Assembly: GCA_003451595.1 (NCBI GenBank)
Contig: DMDA01000082.1
Coordinates: 19,757-59,384 of the forward strand
DNA: 39,628 nucleotides
Origin: Chloroflexota bacterium
GTDB lineage: Bacteria; Chloroflexota; Anaerolineae; Caldilineales; Caldilineaceae
Direction: 5' to 3'
The translations under genes were made by a program, and so were the position numbers. Below, piece after piece: positions 1-7,400 of this stretch; within the stretch, counting starts at the first letter, position 1, and each line of letters opens with the position of its first letter. Below the pieces are notes generated by a model. It made no database searches and was not told where the DNA came from. It saw only the letters and a list, made by a program, of their open reading frames with translations.

Positions 1-255
1 TTGAGCCATTTTGAGCTGGTGATCATGAGCAACGAAGTCGCCCTCTTGAAGCCCGACCCCGAAATCTTCGCGCTGGCACAAGAATTGCTGGCCGTTCCCG
101 CCGATCATGTACTCTACATCGACGACTCCGCAGAAAACGTCGCCGCTGCCCAGTCGATTGGCATGAAAAGTTTCACCCATGTCGATTGGGTCACCACGCG
201 TTCCCGCATCGAGGCATGGCGCCGTCGCTGGCGCTCTCCCACAAGCGGCGCATAA
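1..255 (+). CDS. HAD-superfamily hydrolase, C-terminal fragment (5' end outside window)
   Basis: This is the last 84 codons of a haloacid dehalogenase-like hydrolase; the TTG at base 1 is simply the window edge and the gene should extend upstream. Two late HAD motifs are visible: the motif III lysine in a KPDPEIF stretch (about residues 17-23) and the acidic motif IV in YIDDSAENVAAA (about residues 39-50), which binds Mg2+. The usual subfamily IA ending follows, where the protein notes a residue drift (AAQSIGMKSF). The nucleophile Asp motif and cap domain are not in the window, so the substrate cannot be guessed. It ends 141 bp before the thiolase gene, which has its own likely promoter, so the two need not be co-transcribed. 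Confidence 0.85.
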   Translation: MSHFELVIMSNEVALLKPDPEIFALAQELLAVPADHVLYIDDSAENVAAAQSIGMKSFTHVDWVTTRSRIEAWRRRWRSPTSGA

Positions 256-292
256 AGGCAAGTCGATTACATCCTCAAGCCGCCATCACCGC

Positions 293-298
293 TATAAT
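293..298 (+). promoter_or_regulatory. Probable -10 element (TATAAT) for the thiolase gene
   Basis: A perfect TATAAT lies 104 bp before the thiolase start codon. No convincing -35 hexamer is present at 16-18 bp spacing. An imperfect 22-bp palindrome (320-341, arms starting GCACA and ending TGTGC) sits just downstream of the expected transcription start, where a repressor could bind; this is inference. Confidence 0.45.
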
Positions 299-396
299 CT
301 ACGTTAGTGGAATCGTAATGCACAACGCAGCTACGCTGTGCTCGAAATCGCATCTGCAGGCGAAGCAGCGTTTTTCTGAATCTGTGAGGAGGTTCT

Positions 397-1560
397 ATGC
401 GCTCTGTTTCGATCATTGGCATTGGGCAAACGCCGGTGGGGGAACTCTGGGACAGGTCGGCGCGGCAATTAGCCTACCAGGCCATTTCCAACGCGCTGGC
501 TGATGCCAACGTCGAACGCGCCGACGCGCTCTTTGTCGGCAACATGCTCAGCGGCAGCCTGCTCGACCAGGAACACCTCGGCACGTTAGTGGCCGATTTC
601 TGTGGGTTGCACGGCATCGAAGCGGCAAAGGTCGAGGCAGCCTGCGCCAGCGGCGCTGCGGCATTGCGCGTCGGCGCCATGGCGGTCGCCTCTGGCTTCC
701 ACGACATTGTCATTGTCGCCGGGCTGGAGAAGATGACCGACACCGTCGGCAAGGACACAACCGCCGGGCTGGCCACTGCCGCCGACGCCGAATACGAAGC
801 GCTGCACGGCGTCAGTTTCGTTGGCCTGAATGCCCTAATCATGCAACGTTATATGTACGAATATGACGTGCCACTGGACGCGTTTGCGGGCTTCAGCATC
901 AATGCCCATCGCAACGGCGCCAACAATCCCAACGCCATGTTCCAGGAAGCTATCACGTTAAATGATTATGTAAAAGCACCGGTGATTGCTACGCCGATCA
1001 ACATCATGGACAGCAGCCCGGTTTGCGACGGTGCAGCCGCCCTTATCCTGGCGCCGACAGAATGGGCGCATCGCTTTACCACCGGACATCATCGTGGCAG
1101 CGTGCGCATTCTGGGCAGTGCCAGCGCCAATGACACGCTGGCTGTACACGATCGCCGCGACCCGCTCTTCCTGGAGGCGGCGCAAGTCAGCAGCCAAAAA
1201 GCGCTCCGTCAGGCGGGTGTAACATTGGACGAGCTTGACCTCTTTGAGTTGCACGACGCCTTCACCATCATGACCGCGCTCAGCCTGGAGGCAAACGGCT
1301 TTGCGCGGCGCGGCGAGGGGTGGCGCATGGCGCAGGATGATGAGATCAGCATCGGCGGGCGCCTACCGATCAGCACAATGGGCGGCTTGAAGAGTCGCGG
1401 TCATCCTGTCGGCGCCACCGGCGTCTACCAGATCGTGGAATGTGTGCAGCAGTTGACGGGCGTTGCCGGCGCCAATCAAGTTCCCAATGCACGGCTGGCC
1501 ATGGCGCAAAACATCGGCGGTAGTGGCGCCACCATCGTGACGCACATTTTGGGCGCCTGA
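397..1560 (+). CDS. Thiolase family protein (SCP-x/archaeal acetyl-CoA acetyltransferase type)
   Basis: A 387-residue thiolase of full family length. The nucleophilic cysteine is C83 in AACASG. The C-terminal half has H286 in ELHDAF and the catalytic H336 in GHPVGATG. The second cysteine of classical biosynthetic thiolases (CxGxG) is replaced by NIGGSG, as in SCP-x-like and archaeal acetoacetyl-CoA thiolases. That subfamily normally works with a DUF35 zinc-ribbon/OB-fold protein that binds the CoA moiety, and such genes follow at 1871-2409. Expected reaction: condensation of acetyl-CoA to acetoacetyl-CoA, or the reverse thiolysis. No HMG-CoA synthase lies next to it in the window, so it may serve acyl-CoA degradation instead of isoprenoid synthesis. 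The ATG start is preceded by AGGAGG at 387-392 with a short 4-nt spacer. Confidence 0.9.
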   Translation: MRSVSIIGIGQTPVGELWDRSARQLAYQAISNALADANVERADALFVGNMLSGSLLDQEHLGTLVADFCGLHGIEAAKVEAACASGAAALRVGAMAVASGFHDIVIVAGLEKMTDTVGKDTTAGLATAADAEYEALHGVSFVGLNALIMQRYMYEYDVPLDAFAGFSINAHRNGANNPNAMFQEAITLNDYVKAPVIATPINIMDSSPVCDGAAALILAPTEWAHRFTTGHHRGSVRILGSASANDTLAVHDRRDPLFLEAAQVSSQKALRQAGVTLDELDLFELHDAFTIMTALSLEANGFARRGEGWRMAQDDEISIGGRLPISTMGGLKSRGHPVGATGVYQIVECVQQLTGVAGANQVPNARLAMAQNIGGSGATIVTHILGA

Positions 1561-1617
1561 TCGCAGAAATCTGTACATTTGACGATCCGTGCCCAACGTT
1601 TTGACGATCTTTCCAGA

Positions 1618-1649
1618 GCCGCCAGTAACTGGAACTGGCGGCTTTCTCT
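1618..1649 (+). terminator. Rho-independent terminator after the thiolase gene
   Basis: A perfect 9-bp stem (GCCGCCAGT/ACTGGCGGC) with a 7-nt loop is followed by TTTCTCT. It lies 58 bp after the thiolase stop codon, so the DUF35 genes are probably transcribed separately. Confidence 0.75.
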
Positions 1650-1870
1650 GCACAAAAGCCACACAAACATTAGCAAAATTCCTTACAATACGCCTCAGAA
1701 TCACTGCCAAAAGCTATCAGCATTGCCCCAGCGCCGGTTGGATAGGAATTGAGAGTCCTAAAAGGTTACGCTGACCGCCATACAATATCCGTGTGTCACA
1801 TACTGATTTGCGACACACAGTGAGCAGAACAGATTTAGAGTGAATGACCCAAAGTCGAGGTGGAACGAGT
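1650..1870. other. Intergenic region before the DUF35 pair
   Basis: Together with the terminator, this makes a 310-bp gap between the thiolase and the zinc-ribbon gene. No further ORF of known type, RNA gene or strong promoter pair was seen. The ribosome binding site for the next gene is the GAGGTGG just before 1871. Confidence 0.5.
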
Positions 1871-2092
1871 ATGGCTATTCCGAATATGTGGCGCACAAAG
1901 AAGCAGCGCTATAGTTTACAGGGCGGTGTTTGTCAGCATTGCGAGCGAGCCGTATTTCCGCCGCGCGAGATATGTCCGCACTGCCACAGGCCGATGCAGA
2001 CGACGGCAATCACAATGGCGCCGGTCTTTGATTTTGCTGCGTTGATGACGCCAGCGGCAGCGCAATCAGCGGCGATGGTAGGAGATGACTGA
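1871..2092 (+). CDS. DUF35 zinc-ribbon half (rubredoxin-like), separate small protein
   Basis: A 73-residue protein that looks like the N-terminal half of a DUF35 (ChsH2/archaeal thiolase partner) protein. It has the usual opening helix (MAIPNMWRTKKQRYSL) and a four-cysteine rubredoxin-like ribbon, CxxC-x10-CxxC, with PPRxxCPHC between. In normal family members the chain runs straight from the ribbon into the OB fold in one polypeptide of about 130-150 residues. Here it leaves the family pattern after about residue 42, continues with about 30 unrelated Ala/Met-rich residues and stops. Its TGA overlaps the ATG of the OB-fold gene. I chose the ATG at 1871 over the upstream in-frame ATG at 1844 because it matches the family start and has GAGGTGG before it. 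It could be a real split gene or a frameshifted remnant; the ribosome site of the second half favours a real split. Confidence 0.75.
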   Translation: MAIPNMWRTKKQRYSLQGGVCQHCERAVFPPREICPHCHRPMQTTAITMAPVFDFAALMTPAAAQSAAMVGDD

Positions 2093-2409
2093 TGATTGGG
2101 CATCTGGCGGGTCAACGACCTGGCAGCGCAGCGACTGTGCTGAGTGGGCACGGCGTGATTTTCAGCTTTACTACCATGTACAATGTGCCGCAGGGCTATG
2201 AAGATCAGAAGCCCTACACCGTGGCGCTCATCCAATTAGATGAAGGGCCAATGGTCACAGCGCAATTGACGGACGTCGATGCCAGCGATGTGAAAATTGG
2301 GATGCGCGTGGAAATGGTGACGCGCAAATTGCGTGAAGAGGGCGACGAAGGCCAGATCATCTATGGCTACAAATTCCGTCCGCTGCTCGTTGAGCCAGCA
2401 GCGCGCTAA
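2092..2409 (+). CDS. DUF35 OB-fold half, acyl-CoA-binding partner of thiolase
   Basis: A 105-residue protein carrying the OB-fold of DUF35: the strand pattern GVIFSFTTMYNVPQGYE, PYTVALIQLDEGPMVTAQL and IGMRVEMVTRKLREEG is typical, and the ending YGYKFRPL is where family members usually stop. This domain contacts the CoA part of the substrate in thiolase-DUF35 complexes. The first 15 residues or so (MIGHLAGQRPGSAA) are not family-like. The start codon overlaps the stop of the ribbon gene in a TGATG junction, and AGGAG at 2080-2084 is placed 7 nt before it, so coupled but independent translation is likely. An in-frame stop at 2086-2088 rules out one continuous reading frame without a shift. Confidence 0.8.
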   Translation: MIGHLAGQRPGSAATVLSGHGVIFSFTTMYNVPQGYEDQKPYTVALIQLDEGPMVTAQLTDVDASDVKIGMRVEMVTRKLREEGDEGQIIYGYKFRPLLVEPAAR

Positions 2410-2718
2410 GGTGAACGGATTACCAGAATCCTGAAATTGTGCGTGCCGGTGCATCGTAAGCACTACTTGACACGCTATCACGCAAAATCGTCGCTGCCTT
2501 TGACCGGCCCCAGGTCAACCTGATCTATCATCTACACAATTCAGCATTTTCTGAACGATGGCTGCCAGTGGCAGCCATCGTTGCATTGGCGCTATCGTAG
2601 CTCCCTTGTATCGGCCAGGATGCGAGAAGATAGGATACAATAGGAGCGACATCCGGACGCAAGCGCCGGCGGCGATCAACCCAAACAGCAACAACAGAGA
2701 GTAGAAGCGAGACCGAGC
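2410..2718. other. Intergenic region with hairpins before the epimerase gene
   Basis: This 309-bp gap holds a small hairpin (TTGACC/GGTCAA, 2500-2518) and the strong hairpin listed at 2554-2582. Between 2600 and 2645 there is an AT-richer stretch with TTGTAT and TACAAT, but their spacing (24 bp) is too long for a normal promoter, so I do not call one. No coding signal was recognised. Confidence 0.45.
2554..2582. terminator. Strong hairpin, likely transcription terminator after the DUF35 genes
   Basis: A perfect 13-bp stem (AACGATGGCTGCC with its complement) closes a 3-nt loop. There is no clear T tract on either side, so it may be a weak intrinsic terminator or an mRNA-stabilising 3' end. 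Confidence 0.5.
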
Positions 2719-4161
2719 ATGTACACCCATGTCCACCCCAACGCACCACACGGCATCACACAGGACGGCGCAACCTTTTTCCTGGCAGACGTGGCGCCGA
2801 CCGGGGAACGGCGGCTTATCGTGCGCGGGCAGCACGCTGGCTTCAGCGGTGAACAGCGCGGTGACGACCTGGTCTGCCCGCTGACGCCCGCCAACGCGCG
2901 GGCGCTGCAGGCGCGCCTACCCTGGCTCACGCCGCAGCCGTTAGGCGCCAGGCTCTCCTTTGGCTTTGGCGACCGTATTGGGCTGGCAACACCGGGGCAC
3001 ATCGCCGCATTGCGCGCCGCCGACCCGACCGAAAAAATTGCGCCCATCTTTGCCCAACAGTCGGTGCGCGAGAATGACCGTCTGCAGCGCACTCCCGAGG
3101 CCGTGATGGTAGCTGCGATCTGGAGTATCTTTGCCGAGGATTGGCGCCAGCCCTGGGGCGCCGACGCCGACCACATCAAGGAGCCGGCGCACGTGGCGCC
3201 CTTCGTCGCTGCCGGCTACACCTTTTTCACTATCGACCCCAGCGATTATGTCGATAATACTGCGCAAACAAACGACGTGGCGACGCTGCGCGCCAAATGT
3301 GCTGCCCTGCCCTGGGAAGTATTGGGGACGACCTACGCCGCGCTGCGCGCTGAGTATTGTGATCACGCCATCAACCTGGGCGGCACGGCGTTGCAGTTCG
3401 ACGAGGCGACCTTACTGCGAGCCTTGGCCAAATACGCGCGTGCGATCACGCATACACTGGCGATCACTGCAACGTTGCGTGCGGCGTTTGCAGGGCAACC
3501 GTTCGACCTGGAGATGTCGGTGGATGAAACAGACACCCCCACCTCGGTGCACGAGCACTACTTTATTGCCAACGAACTATTACGCCGCGACGCGCCGGTC
3601 GTGAGCCTGGCGCCACGCTTCGTCGGCAAGTTCCAAAAAGGCGTCGATTACATGGGCGATCTGTCGGAGTTCGAGACGGAACTGGTCCGTCACGTGGCGG
3701 TCATGCGCACCCTCGCTCGCTACAAACTAAGCATTCACACCGGCTCAGACAAGTTCACGCTCTATCCAATCCTTGCGCGCCATGCTGGCGCGCATGTACA
3801 TGTCAAGACCGCCGGCACCAGCTATCTGGAAGCGCTGCGCATCGCTGCCTTACGCGAGCCTGTCCTTTTCCGCAAGGTGTTGGCGACAGGACGCACCCAT
3901 TACGAACATGACAAGAAGAGTTACTATCTCGACTGCCGACCCGATAATGTACCTTCGGGAGACGCACTGCCTGACACGGAATTGCCCGCGCTGCTCGATC
4001 AATTCGATACACGTCAGCTTCTGCATGTAACCTTTGGCTCGATTCTGAACGAACACGGTGCAGCACTGCGCGCATTGCTGGCCGCATACCCTGACGAATA
4101 TCGCGCTGCGCTACAACGGCATTTTGCTCGCCACCTTGCGCCATTTGCGACGACAGAATAG
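2719..4161 (+). CDS. uxaE: Probable tagaturonate/fructuronate epimerase (UxaE family)
   Basis: A 480-residue soluble protein whose length and recognisable segments (FGFGDRIGLATPGHIAAL, PIFAQQSVREN, WGADADHIKEPAHV, and the late HTGSDKF and HVKTAGTSYLEALR) match the UxaE family first characterised in Thermotoga maritima. There UxaE interconverts D-tagaturonate and D-fructuronate and so joins galacturonate and glucuronate breakdown. Acidic and histidine residues in GADADHIKE are plausible metal ligands. It stands alone: no uronate isomerase, reductase or KDG kinase is next to it, although a sugar kinase/aldolase operon lies 4 kb away. It runs convergently into the subtilase gene. The ATG start has only a weak purine-rich ribosome site. 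Assignment rests on recalled family motifs, not on a search. Confidence 0.72.
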   Translation: MYTHVHPNAPHGITQDGATFFLADVAPTGERRLIVRGQHAGFSGEQRGDDLVCPLTPANARALQARLPWLTPQPLGARLSFGFGDRIGLATPGHIAALRAADPTEKIAPIFAQQSVRENDRLQRTPEAVMVAAIWSIFAEDWRQPWGADADHIKEPAHVAPFVAAGYTFFTIDPSDYVDNTAQTNDVATLRAKCAALPWEVLGTTYAALRAEYCDHAINLGGTALQFDEATLLRALAKYARAITHTLAITATLRAAFAGQPFDLEMSVDETDTPTSVHEHYFIANELLRRDAPVVSLAPRFVGKFQKGVDYMGDLSEFETELVRHVAVMRTLARYKLSIHTGSDKFTLYPILARHAGAHVHVKTAGTSYLEALRIAALREPVLFRKVLATGRTHYEHDKKSYYLDCRPDNVPSGDALPDTELPALLDQFDTRQLLHVTFGSILNEHGAALRALLAAYPDEYRAALQRHFARHLAPFATTE

Positions 4162-4181
4162 GCGCGCTCTACCCTCAACAC

Positions 4182-4211
4182 GGCCTCTGACGCAATGAGC
4201 GCAGAGAGGCC
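4182..4211 (+). terminator. Hairpin downstream of the epimerase gene
   Basis: GGCCTCT (4182-4188) pairs with AGAGGCC (4205-4211) around a 16-nt loop, 20 bp after the stop codon. There is no T tract, so termination is inferred from position. Confidence 0.4.
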
Positions 4212-4253
4212 ATCGGGAGGGATGCTCAAGCAGACTTTGCGCGTTTGGTGGCG

Positions 4254-4286
4254 ACCTTGCCGGAGGCTCAGAGCTTCCGGCAAGGT
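4254..4286. repeat. Dispersed hairpin repeat, copy 1
   Basis: A 15-bp stem with one G-T pair (arms ACCTTGCCGGAGGCT and AGCTTCCGGCAAGGT) closes the loop CAG and is followed by GAGCAA. It has the same plan as copies 2 and 3, with the outer bases changed in a paired way (CTTGCC/GGCAAG against CTTCCC/GGGAAG), which suggests the structure is being kept. Confidence 0.8.
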
Positions 4287-4337
4287 GAGCAACCTGCGCT
4301 TCTCATAGATAGCACAATCAAACACCGTACATCCGAT

Positions 4338-4370
4338 ATCTTCCCGGAAGCTCAGAGCTTCCGGGAAGAT
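4338..4370. repeat. Dispersed hairpin repeat, copy 2
   Basis: A perfect 15-bp stem, ATCTTCCCGGAAGCT and its complement, closes a CAG loop and is followed by GAGCAA. It sits 51 bp after copy 1 between two convergent genes, a common place for REP-like elements, where it may also end transcription from both sides. Confidence 0.85.
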
Positions 4371-4435
4371 GAGCAAAGTCTATTTGTGTTGTCTATCAGA
4401 ACAGCAAACAGGCTTCCTGGACGGCCGCTTTGATA

Positions 4436-7400
4436 TTACCGATTCGTCACCACCGGCAGATAGAGTTGCGGCGTCACAGCTTCGACATCCTGGTCGGCCA
4501 TATCGTCATAATCGTCGAAGGTGGCGCCTGCGGTTGGATCATCCTGCGGCAGCCCCGCGTTGAGTGAAGCAACACTGGCGCCGTAGCTGGCGGCAGTCAG
4601 CGCAACACCATCCGTCACCTCGCCGGCAAAGCTATTCACGGAACCATCCCAGAAGAGCGTGAAGGTGCAGCTTGTCGTGGCGCCGAGGCTGCCTGGCGTG
4701 CACACAAAGATGTCGGCGCCATCGCCAGAGACGCCGGTGACGGCAAATGCCCCCAATGCAGAGAGATACACCTGACCGGTGGCGCCATCGACCCAGACGC
4801 CGTTGACATCTTCACTGCTACTCGTCGCCAGACCGACATCCGAACCATCGAAATAGACCGCCCACGTGCCGCTAGTCGTAGCGCCCAGACTCGTCGGCGT
4901 AAAGACCAGCAGATCTTCGTCCACACCGGACGCGCCGGTGACGCTAACATTACCCAGTGTGCTGATGACGATGCGCCCATCCTCCAGTACGTCAAAGGCG
5001 TCGATGTCCTCATCGGTCGTCGTCAAGCCGACATCGGAGCCATCGAAATACCAGGAGAATGCACCTGCTGTATTCTGTCCCAGCGAAGTGGGCGTGAAGC
5101 GCACAATGTCAGCATCATCGATACTGCCTACGTTCGGGATCGAGGTGTCGCCAGCGATACTCAGCAGGATGCTGCCGTCATCAAGCAGATCAAACGCGTC
5201 CACATCCTGGCTGCTGTTGGCGCCAAGTCCCACATCAGAGCCGTCGAAGTAGAGTGTCCATGAATTCGTATTGGGATCGAACCGGAGAATGTCCTCGTCG
5301 CTAAAGGCAAAACCAACGTTGCCATCCGTCGTGGAACTGACATAGATGGCATTGGCGGCGCCAGGCGTCGGCGTGTTGGTAGGCGTCGACGTTGGTGTGC
5401 TCGTTGGGGTGCTGGTCGGCGTATTGACCGGCGTGGGGGTTTGCGTTGGCGGCGGCGTATTGGTGGGGGTGGCGGTATTGGTTGGCGGTGGCGCCGCGCC
5501 AAATTCGCCATTGACGACCAGGGCAAAGGGTTGCGGCCCGTTGGGCACATTGAAGCCGCTCACTTGCACCGTCCACACACCGACGCCACCAGCCTGCACG
5601 TAGACATTCTCGACATTGTTGACGCGGTCAGGGACGCCGCCGCTCTGCGACCAGCCGCCGGCAAAGACATTGCCGCGATAGACCACACCTGTCGGCGAAG
5701 TAACGGTCAGATCAAGATCGTTCACCAGGTTCACCGCCGCCGTTTCTGTGGAAGGATAATCACTCCAAACCAGCGTCACCTTGAAGGGACCAGCGGCATT
5801 AATGTTGTACTGATACACGGCGCTGCCGCCGGTGATGAGGCCTGTGGCATTGTCGACGTACTGCTGCGTGCCGTCGGTGGCCGCCGCCAGATTGATGCGC
5901 CCCCACCCCTCATGCACATTCGGGATCGGGAAGTCATTGTCATTGACGCCATCGTTGTTCTCATCGAGTAGATCAACCGCCGTGTTGATCAACGTCGCCT
6001 TGACCAGCGCCGCGCTGGCGTTGAGTCCATAGGCTTTCTGGTAAAAGTCCCGCACCAACGTGGCGCCGCCCGCTGCAATCGGGTTCGACATCGACGTGCC
6101 GCCAAAATACTTGTAGCCATTTGTGAGTGGCAGCCCCCAGCCGTCGGATTGGAAGGTCCCGGTGCGCGGGTTAGCGCTGGCATCATAGCCTTGTTGATAC
6201 AGATCGGAGTAGCCGGAGAGAATCCAAGCGCCGGGCGCTACGATGTCAGGCTTGATGCGTCCGTCATCCGTGGGGCCGCGACTAGAGAAAGGCGCCATCT
6301 GCTCGGCGTTGCCAGCGGTCAGATCGTTGTTGAGTGGCGCAGCCGTAAAGCCCCAACGCTGCCCTGCCGTCCCCAGATAATTCACTCCACCCATGCTGGC
6401 GCAGGTCTGCCCCGACTGATAGGCATCGCTCGACGTATAGGTCAGGCTGGCATCACATGGGAAGTTGTCGGTGCGGGCGTTTTCACTGGCGCCAACGGTA
6501 ATGACATTCTTGGCAGTCGCTGGCGAGCCGATGGAGTCATTATCCACCACACCGTCGACGTTGGCGTCGGCGCCAGCATTGCCCGCCGAGAAGGTGATCA
6601 CCATATCGCGATTGTTCCAAACAAACTGATCGCTTTGCGCACTGTTGGCCGTGTAGACGCCCGCCTGCGACGATCCCCACGAGTTGGAGTGGATGCGCGC
6701 CCCGGCGTTGTACGCTTGCTGATAGAGCTGATTGAGATCGCTGGGGAGACCGGTCAGATAGTAGCCATTGGTGTAGCCATAGAGAATACGACAAATGTTG
6801 GAGACCGTCACATAGTTCTCCGTAGCCTGGAAGACAAGCCGCGCAGCCGGCGCACCACCCTTGCCGATGCCATTTGGCCCACCGTCGCCCACCACCGAGA
6901 GCGCCACGTGTGTGCCATGCCCACTGTCAACATCGATGGCGCCGTCGTCAGTGATGGTCTGGAAACAGCCGCCCGCAGCGCCTGGCCAGTTATAAATATT
7001 GACGATGCGCGCCGCCGGGACATCGACATGCGCCGTTGCCGCCGTGCCGCCGCCCAGCCCGGTGTCCGCCACCGCTGCGATCTGCGTCGAGCCGTCGTAA
7101 CCAAGCGCGTTCGCCACATTCGTCCCGACGATGACGCCGGCGCCGGTCTCGTTGTGCTTCTCATACAACACAAAGTTGTCGATCCACGCGACGTCCAGCA
7201 CGCGGGCGACGGCGCCAAGTTGCACGGAGGTGGCGGCAATGGTCAAGGCGTTGCCATCTTGCGCCAGGAGCTGGGCGCCGGTTGCGGCGACCGCCTGCGC
7301 AGCAGCCTGCGCGTCGGCGCCGTTCTCGATGCGCACACGGTAGAGCTGCTGAGCGCTCATCGCCAGATCGGGGGCCAATTTGTAAGCTGGCTGGAATAAA

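Noticed and set aside
4254..4370. CRISPR array of two repeats
   Set aside because: The repeats are full palindromes with diverged sequence, only two are adjacent, and a third is 34 kb away; no cas genes are present.
6149..7399. A 416-codon plus-strand frame opposite the subtilase
   Set aside because: It lies wholly across the catalytic domain of a clear protease, has no ribosome site and no family features.
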